From Carcinoscorpius rotundicauda (lineage: Eukaryota; Arthropoda; Merostomata; Xiphosura; Limulidae), in NCBI GenBank assembly GCA_011833715.1, contig CM022394.1:98252753-98316752 (forward strand): a stretch of DNA of 64,000 nucleotides, read 5' to 3'. This document shows positions 1 through 13,600 of this stretch, one piece after another; position 1 is the first letter of the stretch, and every line of letters begins with the position of its first letter. The translations under genes were made by a program, and so were the position numbers. The notes under the pieces were generated by a model that saw nothing but the letters and a program-made list of their open reading frames with translations, did no database searches and had not been told where the DNA came from.

Positions 1-1663
1 TTATTTTTGACTAAATATTTGCTCATGAATGTATGGAGTCAGGATATTAATTGTTTTTAATACAAAATAATTTTCATGTTAAGATTAAAAAATACTTTTC
101 TTCATTGGAAAAGTTGTAGGTTTCATTTGCACATCTTCTAGAGCCTTCTAATTAAATATTAATTTTCTTTTTCAATGAAATGTTATATTTTGTTATTGTT
201 TCTATCTGAACCCTGCATGGATTTAGTCATTTTGATTAACTTTGTACCCACTGTCACAAACACAATAATAACAAAATATAAGTTACTCTTTCTAGAATGA
301 GTAAACTGCAAATATTTATCCTAAGTGACTTAAAGCTCATGTAACAGTTAGTCTACATCTGTTTTAACTTACTTTGATTTATTTTGTGTCTCATGTTTCT
401 TATTGAATGATATAATGTACTAGTTGCTCACAGGTATATCTTTTGAAGATTTCTGTCATTAGTTTATCTTACCTGATCTTACCTTGTAAGGTTCTAATTC
501 GTATATTGTATTTATATATTTTTAAATGATATATAAAGAATATATGTGGAAAGTAAGAAATAGAGTACATACCCTGACCTCTTGTTTTTTGTTTTTGTTT
601 TGGTTGCTGATGAAATATGATGCTATTTTTTACACTGATGATACTAATACATTAAATATATTTTTTAAAATTAATAGTGCACCAAAGATTAAATAGTAAT
701 AACACACAAATAAGTATGTCTGTGAGGGGTGGTAAATGTATTAGAGAAGTAGGAAGACCTGGAGAACAAATATTACAATTCTCATACTAGAAGACATTAA
801 GAAATTTTCAAAATATTCTCTTATACAATTAAGAATTTAAAACATATATAATATTAAAATTTGATTCACTAAGTATATTTCAATGCCATTTTATTAATCT
901 CTAGTGCTTTAAGAATGTTATAACATGCACATAGAAAGTGCGTTAATGAAGATCATCTGTGTGAAATTATTGTGAATGTTGTTATAATACCTCTGTGTTT
1001 GATATTTTGACATAAAATACATGTTACACAACTCGAGGGCTAAACAGACAAGCAAGATACATGAAAATGCACTCAAAACTACCCCTGGCTTACATTTGTT
1101 GACTAGAGAGAGGGCAGCAGCCAACAGTTCATGCTGTTTTTATAATTACTGTCATGTATAATACATTACAGCTGAAATTATGTGAAAAAAAGGGTCACTT
1201 ATTGACTGTAGCAACTGTAATACCTTACAGCTGAATGTGTGTAAGAAAAGGATTAACTATTGATTGTCACTACTTGATGCCTGAAATTGTGTAAAAAAAA
1301 GGTTTAGCTATTTCAAAGAAACAATTATATAATAATTCCTAGAAACCTTTCTAGGCTCTACTTTTTTTTCTCGAAAGCAAATTCTATTTTTTAATGGTGT
1401 TATTTGTTTCCTTAAAATATTTGATTTTCAGTTTGAAGATATATTAAGGATTTTTTCTTTTTATTTCTAAGTGAAACGCTTCCATGTTTTCTTTTATAAC
1501 AATAAAGGTAAAGTTTTTTTTTAATTTTATAATTTTATTTTTATGTTGATATATATATTTATTATGATGTTTGTTGGATTTTATGCCTGAGTATTACAAA
1601 ATTGTAAACACTTTATGGTTCTCTGAGTAAAATAAATGAAACTTTTTGTACATTTACCTCTAG
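1..1663 (+). other. NAA25 intron, no further exon seen
   Basis: AT-rich sequence upstream of the first visible NAA25 exon. No stretch continues the NAA25 protein N-terminally, and the short open frames here lack codon structure. The only pattern is a weak tandem repeat listed separately. Confidence 0.6.
1146..1310. repeat. Three degenerate ~60-bp tandem copies
   Basis: The block ACAGCTGAA..TGTGT..AAAAAGG..TATTGA recurs about three times with drift and indels. It lies in a NAA25 intron and has no coding sense. Confidence 0.5.
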
Positions 1664-4600
1664 AAAAGGTGGTGAGTCACTTGGACGTTCTTCCCAGGAA
1701 ACGTGCAGAACTACTAACCAAACTGGAACGTTGGCCCGAGGTCAACTCTACTTACAAAAAGTTGATCATGACAAGGTAAAAAAAAATCACTTGTGCTCTG
1801 TTGGGATCTAGTTGGGATATGCACTTATATTGTGTTTGTATCTTGGCTTGGCAGCATTAAACTTTGGTTACCTGAAACTGTATTTTTAATTTTTCATAAC
1901 CTTTTTAGTTCTGACAAGTTTTACTGCCATGCTATCTTCAGATAATGCCTGTGCAGGCAGTTTTAAATACAAGCTTTTATTTCTGGTTCTAAATGAATGG
2001 TGACTTTTGTGTCAAGTGATTTGATTCATTTAAAGTATGGGAACCATCAGTAGAGAAAGGGTTATTTGCAGTAAGCTAAAATAGTGATGTTTACTATTAA
2101 AATTCTGACATAATTCTATGTATCTCAAATATTTATTATTTTACAGTCCTGACCAGTGGTCCTACTATATTGAATATTTCAATTCCGTCGCTAAGCTGGT
2201 TGACTTGGAATGGAGACCTGATGAAGATAGGTACAATAATGCTTTAGGTTTTCTAGTTTTTGTGCTGTCTCTGTGAAAATAAACTTTTTTTAAAGAATTT
2301 TTTAACCATTTCACTGGCACCACATATTGTATTGTCAATTTTGACCATTCATTAATAAAAGTAATAACTCATGAAAGTCGTTAAGTCTAAACAGATGGGT
2401 ATCTCAACCATATATCACAATAATAGTAAGATATTTTGAAGTACAAGATTTGTTTTCAGTAAATTTATAAAATTATTGTGGAATAAAAGCCATTATATAA
2501 CAATTATATATAGGTATGTAGTACAGTAGTCTACAAGCTTTGTTACTTATGTAAACTACTAGTGTATAACTTGTATATATCCTGTTACTCAAGAATAATT
2601 GCTTTATCTTTCGTTCTTATACTATCTAAAATATTATATGTCATACAAAACAGTTAATTATCCAAAAGAGATATGCAATCAACAGTCAGATAAGTTTATA
2701 TATATCTTAGCATACCAGGTATGGGCATGCATTAACTAAAGTGTCAAAATTAATATAAATGTATATAGATATTCATATGTGCTGTTCTGGATTATTTCTC
2801 TGTCCTGTAAAACTATTTCAAGTACTAGATGCTATAACACAAAATGAAGCATCCATTCTGTACTATTTCCTTTCTCATGGACTTAGTAAGTATGAAGATT
2901 TGCCTTCTCCATTATATGTCAGGTCACCATAGTTAAGATATTGTGTTGCATGTGTAAACTGATCTACCAGAGCAGTTATTTGGACAAAGTAAACACAGAA
3001 AACTGTTATTAACATTAATTCATTACCTTTCCAATGGGCCTCCCACTAGTATAGCAGTATGTATGTCTATGGATTTACAATGCTAAAATCAAGGGTTTGT
3101 TTCCCCTTGGTGGACTCGGCAGATAGCCCGATGTGGCTTTGCTATAAGAAAACACACAGACCTTTTCAAGGCACAAAAAGAAATACAAAACTGTTAAAAA
3201 CTTTCTCTGGAACACTGCATGTGTAACAAGCTTCATGACCTGCAAACAAAAGATTTGGAAATTACCATTTTATATAAGAAAAAAGAAATCTGTGTACAAG
3301 AGGTTATGAAAAGGAAAATAACCTAAATTATGTATAAATGATAACTTTCAAAATAAGAAATTTATAACAAAAATATTCTGATAGGTGAAGTTTACAACTT
3401 TATAAGTTCACTGTTTTAAATCATCTTAGCTGAAAGTAATTTTCAAATTTCTTTTAACTGTAATCATTTCTAGCTTTTTTTTAAAGGAAGTGTACAATGT
3501 CAAAAATTTAGTTATAATTTTATTTTGGATAAAAATTTCTGGGAAAAAATTGCAAATAATTTTTTAAACTTTGATATTGCACATTTTCTCAGAGTGATCT
3601 AGAATGGCTAGGCTAAAAATGGTTAACAAATAGGTATACTGCATTTCTAATGACAATTTCCATTTTCTTTCCCTTGTTTGTCTAGTTTATTGTTTGATTA
3701 GTGTATATTGTTTCCAGTTCTCTAGATCCACCAGTGGACTATACCTTTGACATGGCAGCAGAGTTCATACTGACGCTGCTCAAAACTCAACGAGATCACC
3801 CAGCACTTCTTGATCACTTCAGAGGCCCACATCTGGCAAAGTTAGAACTGGCTTTCTGGATACGCCATAGAGAGAACTCTTCAACTTCTGCTCTTGGTGA
3901 GGAAATTTGTTATCAGTATACTGGTGAAATGCTTTTCTTAGTAAAATTGATAATGAGGTAGTTGTGGTTTTTGTAATTTCAATGTAATCTTGATAACAAA
4001 TGTACAAATATGTTTCATCTAGAGATGTTAATATATTCATATATCAGGTTGAAGACATCACAATAGTTTCAACTTGATCAAAGAAACAAAACTAGCTTCT
4101 GTTTATTTTTAACAATAATAATAAGGAAAAACTTATTCAGAAGTATATATGGCTTACAAGATAACTTGGTTTTGTTGGGTTAATAACCAATTGTTCCAGT
4201 TTTTATTCCACATGATTTATTTGTGTTTCACTGGGTTTAGATAAATGGCATCCTGATATGGTGAAATATTTTTTTCATTTTTCTCACAGTTAAAGTGTAT
4301 TGAAAACACCATTACATTTTTCATACAGTGATTTCCCATTGAAGTCGTTTATAAATGAATGCACACTTCAAGTAGTAAGCTTTAATTAAGATATATTAAT
4401 GAATTACTTACTACCATAATTGTTCAGTTCATAATGTCTTATTATGGATGTTAACCCTTCCTTCCATGAAGTTAAGTATTTATACTATAACTTTTGAAAC
4501 AGTAAGTGTACCTTTACAAAATCTGATAGACTTTTATTAAAGGTTGCAGATCTTTTGTACACAGAAAAATCATAATTTTTTTTAATTAATTATTTTTACT

Positions 4601-7600
4601 AAAGATTTGATTGTGAAAGTATCAAGTCTATTTTGTTACTTGTCCAAGTAGCAAAGTGATTTTAATGTTATGATAAAAAAAGTTTACATGTCTGTTATTT
4701 TCTATTTCTAACTGTGTGGAGTCTGTAAATTTAACCAACCTTGTAACCAAAAATTCGTTCTAAGTTAAGTACAGATTATAACACTAAGATACAAATGTTT
4801 AGTATAAATATCTTAAATCTCATAACATTATACATTTATTATATTTACCTTCTGATTGTTCCTGGCTAACAGTACAAAAACTTTCATCATTGATGCAGTA
4901 TACATGCACTTATACTACCTTATGCAATAATGTAAAACTACCTTCATTCTTTATAAAGTGACCTGTCTCTGGCAATGCCTCATTGGACTAGTATTTTGTA
5001 ATATACAGTCACATTCCAATTATTATACATTATATATGTATACAGATTATTTCTGTTTAGAAATAAGTTATTAAACATGTTTTTCTTAAAATATAGAACA
5101 GTAAGTAAATCAAACAATTACACCTTTTTATTACTATGATATTTGTACTCATTTACTTCATGCTGTATGTTGCTAAGCCTTTTGAAATTTCACATTTGGA
5201 GGATATGAATAACCAAAAGAATCATAAATTACTATGTGAATACCATCGAATTTTACTATAATTTATCATGTTTAGTAAGTAATTAAGCTATATTTTGTCT
5301 GAAAAATAAGTAAGTTTGAGCAGACTAAAAACACAACTTACCTGTTTAAAATCTTGGTTCTAAAGAATGAGATGGCTTTCAAGCACTTTAAAATAGCTGA
5401 GAAAGCAAGTTTGGAGACATTCATAACTTTTGATTGGTTATTCACATGTCATATATGGAAGTAAGTGTATGTAAAGGACGGTTAACAAACATAGAAAGAG
5501 TTGAATGGGACCACTATATTTGATTCAGTGCATAAGCAACATCTCAGCATACAATGAAGATAGATATGACATTCTTATTTTATATCTAGCTTATCAATAT
5601 TGGTAATTGTAGTTCCTATTTCATATGGAACTACAGTTTTGTATTTTGATATCACAAACATATAATTTTGACCTGTGCTGGATTCAACATACCATGTGAC
5701 TCAAAAATTAATATAGAGGTGTATTAATTTAATATTTACTTTTAAATTAAAAAATTTACTCATACTAACATTTGAACTGTATTCTACAATTTGATACCAA
5801 ACTTATTGATATCAGTTCATAAAATAGTAGTTCAATAAAAGTTTGAATGCAAGTCAACAAACTTGATGACATGACTTTTGACCCTATATTTGTTATGGTA
5901 GGGGTAGCATATAAATTATTTTTTACAGTTTTGTTCAGGCAGTAATATCTAGTTAAAAGAAATTAATGCAGTATTGTTGATTTAGTAACATCAAGTTTTG
6001 TTTAGATAGTGGTATTAAGTTAAAAATTTCAATGAGTTAATTGGTTGTAGTTTTATTCACATAGTTCTAGTTAATGATATTGATAAATTAATTGGTTGCA
6101 TTATTGTTTAAGTAGTGCTAGTTAAATATGCTGATGAATTAACTGGTTCCTTTTAAAATTGTTGATGAATTGGTTTTTCCATTGTAGTTTGATGTAGAAA
6201 AGCTGAATATTTCCAGTTGATTTTTTATGGTTTATTATTAAATGAATTGTGAATGTTTTATCTTGTAGGAAATATTATAGATCTTTTGTTGGCTTACTTT
6301 GAAAAATTTGGTGCTAAAGGAAGCTGTTTCCTTGACATGGTGCGTGTGGTAGATTCATTTAGCCTGACTGAAGAAGAGAAGCTCCAGGTAACAGAAAAAC
6401 TCATTCATAAGATGATATGTAGAATGTATTGATCCATTTATAATCCATTAACTGCTTTTTGTATTGTCTTAATTCAAGAGTAGCAATGGATGGTAGTACT
6501 GCTTGAAACACAGAGAATTTGGGTGGCTAAGTGTAACTGATGAAGGGTTATATCCTACAAAACAAAAATAACCTTGGGAAATTTAGTGTAGCTGATGAGG
6601 TGTGGTATTCTATGTAACAAAAATAACCCAGGGAAATTCAGTGTCGTTGATGAAGTGTGGTATTCTACAAAACAAGTTTCACCTGCAGAAGTTGTTGGAA
6701 GGAAATATTTTGCCTTAACTAAAAATGAATGTTTTAAAACTAGTATGTGTGAATGGTGATAGAATTAAATGATTTCTCTTTAAATAATTACAGTATTTTG
6801 TAATGTTTCTTACATTAAACAGTTTTTGTGTACTTTTTTCCAATATTAATGTGGTAAAAATTATGTTACCATTTGATCAGTTTGTATCCACAGTTCTTCT
6901 GATTATTTTATTAGGTTCTGGAGAGGATAAAATTTTCATTATCGTCCAATGGAAAGGAAGTGAAATTGCCAGACAATGTATGTGACTTCCTTCTGTTTTT
7001 ATAACACTTCTATGATAATCCAATTAGAATGTTTTAAAATTCTCTGGTGGATCTTTACATATAATGTTTCAAGTCACATTTCTCTCTGGTAAATTGCTAT
7101 CAAACTTGAGACTTTTACTGCTATCTAATACATTGGGCATAATTTTTATTAAACCTTTTACTCGACTAATAGAAACACCCACAGTCAGAGAGAAATATGT
7201 TTTTATAATTTCTTGTTTGTTGATTGTTCAAGTATAAGACCAGATTTGTTAATATACTTAATGTGAACTTGTACTGATGATAGTAATAGACAGTACTTTC
7301 AAAAAGTTGCACTGAAAGTCATCTTTGTTGCATCTACAACTGGTGTTTTTTAATGGTGTCTCTGTCTGATTCAGTTTCTGCTTTTCCCTTTAATGTTTAA
7401 AATCTAGTTTTGTTTTTTAGGTAAAAGAAATGCAACGCCACCTGTGCTATGTTCAACTATGTCACTATTTTGGCCATCATGAAAATTATTCAAAGGAAGA
7501 CAAATTAAAGCTTGCCATATGTTTGTATGAAAGATATACTCATGGACTTCAGTTTGGTAAGTCCTGTTGTGGTATGATTGTGATCAGTTTTACAGAGAAA

Positions 7601-10600
7601 CTCAGTTTAATAAAATAAACAATCTCTTATTATTAAAAGATTCACTGAAGTGGAGTAAAGCTTCAACCATTGTTTAGGAAAAAATCAGTTATTTAAAACA
7701 GTTGGGATCTTTGAAAAGTATATCTCTTATTACTTGAAATATACTGGATAAATATATATTCCGATATTAATTTAGATTTGTATGCTTAAATATTACTCTA
7801 GGAATATCTAAATGATATTGTGAATTGCTTAGTTTGACATATTTTTATTTTAATACTGCTGAAAAAAATCAATTTTTTATATCACAATATTAAGTGTAGC
7901 TACTTTTGATAGTTTTATATCATTGCAGAATTTGCTCATCAAGCCTAGTGGAACTAAACGTCAGCAGCTTACCTTTTTAACTTATCATGTATAGGAAAAT
8001 GGATACTTGTAAACCTAAATTTCTTATAGTAAATGATCAGTTATTTTAGATGTTTTTTAAAAGTGCATTTTCAATCCAACACAATTCAGGCAAGGATCTT
8101 CTGTCGACTGACTTTAAGCCAAGTGATAACTATGCTCTATTAGCAGCACACATCCTTATTGACATATGGGAGGAAAAAGGTAATCTGAGTTTATATATGT
8201 TTTAAAAGTTGTATTAAATATTACCAGTAAACCAGTTATATTCCTCTGGAATTTCATTGATTTGTTTTACAAATGTTATTTGTTTATTAAACATAGTCAT
8301 TACTGTATTTTCATCTGTGTGAAGTAATAACTAATTCTTTAGATTGAGACAAATACTGTTGCCTAGACTACAAACCATTTTGTAACACTTTTAAAACTTT
8401 CATTATACTAAGCTATGCAGTGAAACTTATTAATTTTTTTTGTTTTTGTAGAAGATGAAAAGTTTCTAATTGAAGCACTTGTAATGCTAGAAACAGCTTT
8501 GAAAAATAGCCCTTCTAACTTCCAGATAAAACTGTTGCTGCTCAACTTATATAATATTACAGGTGAATTTTTTGTCTGTTATTATACAATGTATCTCTAA
8601 TGATTCTATTGATATTTTGAAAGTTTACTTACATGTTCTTACATGACTTACAAAATATTTAAATTTTACTGTAAATGTTTGTAATTACGCTGTTTATTTT
8701 ATTAAATCACTGTGAATGTTTGTAGGTTAATATTGTATAGAAACTGTGTATGAGGAGAAATTTAAGTGACTTATTGTGAATTTTATTGTGCTCACTTCAC
8801 ACACACATGCACATAAATATACACACATGGCCATATATATTTGATCAAACTGTTTTACTTCTGTGATCTAGGTGCTGTTGGAGCTAGTCACACTCTCTAT
8901 GAGAGTTTGGACATTAAACATGTACAGCAAGAAACTTTAGGGTACGTTTAATGTGCTTGTATGTTATGCTTTTTAGTCCCTATATTATTGATTGTGGCTG
9001 CTTGAATAAACATCTGTAGCAGGGGTGAGCAATTCAATACCCACTGGCCACATAGCATAATTGTGGCTAGCCCAAATTTTGTAATAAGCTTTTTCCATCA
9101 TTTATTTTGTTATGACAAATTTGGTAATCAGAAGCTGCACGTCATCATTAATGTCACACACTTAATCCCAGACACAGCCCATGTTGTAACATCAGTCTGG
9201 TTTAGATTTTTGTTATTGAGTGTGAGTTGTTTTGCATGCACTTGCAAACATATTTGTATTGTGCAACTTTCAAGTGTTTAAATATATTTTGTTTTTAATC
9301 CCATAATATGGATAAGTGGATAATTCAAAAACAAAAGAATCCAGATGATGGTGAACACTCAGAAAATAAAAACAGTTTAATTGGTTCTGTCATTACTGAT
9401 GAAAATAGAATAATGTGTGACTGGAATAACGTGAAACAAGAATTTAATGTAAGTTGAGAGTTGAAGTTTACAGTGATTGAAGTAAATAATAAACCAGTGT
9501 GTCTTTTGTGTAACAAAGTTTTTAGGAATAATAAAGTATACGACTTTAAGCAACACTTTAACTATTTTCATGATGACTTTGGTATAAAATTTATGGTTGA
9601 TAGCAAAAAATCATATGAATGAAATTAAATGTTTGAAAGCATTACTTCATGAACAAAAGGGGAGGCCTAAAAAATTTATCATCAGTAGAACTAGTTACGT
9701 TAGTTAGCCATAAAGTAGCTTTGATTCTAACTCAAAAAAAAGAAATTTTCTGATGCTGAACTAATAAATGAAATGCTGATTGTTGTCATTATAACTCTGT
9801 TGGAGAATTATGATTCAAAAATGAAAGTTGATATTCTTCAAAAGGTAAATAATGTGCAATTAAGTGGAAGAACAATTGTCCATAGAATATTAGAGTTAGC
9901 AAGAGAGAGAAAATCAGTTGCTTGAACAACTAAAAGACTGTTTGTATTTTTCTTTAGCACTAGATGAGTCAACAGATGTTATTTTGAGTTTGATGTGTAA
10001 CTTCAGATCTTCAAGTGAGGGAAGAAATGTTTGACCTTTATGAATTATGAGATCAAACATGTGGAAAAAAACATCTTTGAAAAATTTCTTGAAATGTCCA
10101 AAATTTCAATCTGGATTTTAAAAAAACTGATTTCTGTCACAACAGGTGTTCTTACCACAACTGGGGTGAAATTAGGATTTGTTTCTATTTTGAAGCAGCA
10201 TTTAATTGAAAATAATGTGAAGTCCACACTTCCATCTTACCATTGCATTTTGCATCAGGAAAAATGTATGTGCTCAGATGTTGAAAAAAATGATTTGAAA
10301 AATTTGATCAACATTGTTGTAAAAATTGTGAATTATATTAAAAGTGGAAGTTCTCATCCACTGATAGTTTGTTGAGTCTTTGAAGAAGAGCAATGACTAT
10401 ACTTTTGATGATCTTACTGGTTTTACAAACGTAAGATGGTTAAGTAGAGGAAAAGTCTTGGAATGATTTACGTTCTTACTTCCTCAAATAAAAGAGAATC
10501 TTGTCGAAAAAGGTAAGATTGAAAATCTCCCTGAAATTGAAACTTTTTCATGAGAGTGTGATTTGTACTTTCTGTTTAACATGATGGTTCACTTGAATAA

Positions 10601-13600
10601 TTTGAATACAAAGCTTCAGGGAAGAGGTAAAATAACAAGCAAGCAGTCACAATCTATTCATGAATTTCAATTAAAGCTTAACCTCCTTGTGGAACAATTA
10701 CAAAAAATGATTTGATACATTTTGTAAAGTTGAATAGTTTTCTAGAAAATAATAAGGACTATGATTTCTGTGATGCTACAGATGATCTCTATGTAAACTG
10801 GATCAAAAATCTATCTCAAAAATTTGAATCATGTTTCTCCAAATTTAAACATTTGAAGTTGATATTTGAATTTTTGCATGATCCATTTCAATTTGACTTA
10901 GGAAATTTCAGTGACGTAATTGCATTTTTTTTGTCTTTGGATAAGTATGGATGTGAAGACAAAATGTTTACTCTGCAAAGAGTACTATCAGAGAGATGTG
11001 GCTCACTATTCTGATAAATGAGAGCCTTCCAAATTTCAAAATCATTTTCCATGCTTGGACCCACATTGTTGTGTGGATCAGCAATTTCTATGCTATATTG
11101 TCTCAAGTCTAGATACAGATCTCGGCTTACTGACATAAATTTAGAGATAGAGCTAAGATGCTCATTGAGTATAGATATTAAGCTAAATTTCATGAAACTT
11201 GATGAAAATCCCCATCAATTTTCACATTGAAGGTTAGTTGAAATGCAATTATTTTGATTAAACTAACATTTTTCAAAAAAAATTTTAAATAGTGTAGTCA
11301 ATGTTGTTCTCATTAGCCATAGTTATGGCCACTATGAAACACAAGTTGCCCACCCCTGATCAATTGCAAGGTTTTAATAATGAAGTTCAAAAAATTACTT
11401 TTACAATCGATGTAATATTTTAACCAACATTTCACGTTTACATCTTATTCAGGACCAGTATATAAAACTGTATGGTGTTTGTTAAGTTATAAAACTGTGT
11501 GACGTTTGTTAGGTTATAAAATGTGTGACGTTTGTTAGGTTATAAAACTGTGTGATGTTTGTTAGGTTATAAAACTGTGTGACGTTTGTTAGGTTATAAA
11601 ACTGTGTGACGTTTGTTAGGTTATAAACTGTGTGACGTTTGTTAGGTTATAAAACTGTGTGACGTTTGTTAGGTTATAAACTGTGTGACGTTTGTTAGGT
11701 TATAAACTGTGTGACGTTTGTTAAGTTATAAACTGTGTGACGTTTGTTAGGTTATAAACTGTGTGACGTTTGTTAGGTTATAAAACTGTGATGTTTGTTA
11801 GGTTATAAAACTGTATAATGTTTGATCTATCTCTCTGGTTTGCAGTAATGTTCCTCTCACACTGTATAGAGTATTACTGTTGTTTCACTATTGTTCTAAT
11901 ATACTAGTGTAGTTATAATACTAACTACATGACACATACATTACCTATATAAAAGTAAAGAGAATTACAGAATTACAAGCTACAAGAACAAAGGGACAGA
12001 AAATAGTAGTTGATAAGAAACAGAAATTTAAAGTTGAAAGAATACAAAGTTTACAAGAAATGCTTTATAAAATTATAAGACTGTATGATAAGGTTGGAAT
12101 ATGCAAGTTTGAAATTTAAAGTTAATGTGTACTGGTATGGGGTGCTGTGTTTTGAGTGATCGTTTAGTTACATGTACCATTCGTTGTCTCTTCTTTTTTT
12201 TTTCACTAATGAGTATATATTCCATACATTTTATTTATTTAAAAATCAGTAGCCTTAACAAAATGTCTTTACATTCATTGAGTCTGTACATTTCTTGTTC
12301 TAGGTATCTTATTACAAGTCACTTGGCTGCATGTGCACATTTTTCAGTTGCCAGTACTGTACTAACAACAGCACTTCGGTTTTTCAATAGCAACTTTAAA
12401 GATGTAAGTGTTGTTTTTCATTTACCTCTATGTAAATCATCTATTTATGTATACAAGACAGCTCAAAGTTATCTTATTTTAATTAATAAATACAATTAAG
12501 CCATATCCAACATCTTGTAGTTCAATTTAAATAGTTTTAGTGACACATCGGTAACGTGCAACTGGTCTTTGATTTCAGTCCATGTTTCTTGCAACATGTC
12601 CATAATCACAGTGGTGATGGCATCTGTTATTCTGGTCTTTAGCTCCATGTTAGTCATAAGTATGCAATACATCATGTCATTAACATATCTTCAATGATAG
12701 AAAGTCAGTTCATGATGTCGAGAAACCCACTTGTTGAGAATTTTATATGCAAAAACGGCTTGTTTGGGTTTAGAAAATATTTTAAATAGAAGGTCGAAAC
12801 GTTGTTCGCTCTTCTATTTAAAATATTTTCTAAACCCAAACGAGCCGTTTTTGCATATAGAAAGTCAATTGAACATGGGAATTGGCTTACCTTGACCAAG
12901 TTATTCCAGCGAGAGATTCTTTTCTTGTCTGATGAAATAGAAATGTGCCAATAAACAGTGTTTGAGTTGAACTTTAAAATATTGAAGACTGAATGGTAGT
13001 ATTTCTTTAGTTATTAAATTTTAAATTAGGAAAAATAACTTTTGACCACCGTGTATGATCGGTTCACTGACTAATGACACACAAGTAAGTGTTTAACAAT
13101 TTAGGTTAAGAAGACCAAATATGCTGCCTTGACATAAAAATATTTCTTGACTAGTTACTAAATTAGAAAGTAAACATGATTTAAAGGAAGAAATAGAAAA
13201 CATGACATGTTACCCCAGGTGTTCTCCTCTGTGGGAATACAGACGTCATAATTACTTGGTCAATTGGTGTTAATTACATTACTTTCGTGTATATATGTAA
13301 GGAACCAGTGTTAAGTAAACTGAAATATTATTTCTTTACTTTTAAGGAACCATACATTAAAAGGATAAAAACTTGGTTTTACAGAAATTATAACAGCATG
13401 GGTGTAACATTTACCGAAATTATAATAATGCATGTGTGTACCATAAAATTTCACTAAATTCTAAACCTTCATCTTTCATGTAATTTTTTCTTTTTTACCT
13501 TGACATGTTTTTAACATCGAGAACTTAGTACTAAAGAGAGAATCTAAGGTTACATAATTTAAGATAAAAAATATTATTAGTTCTTATAAATATAGATGTT

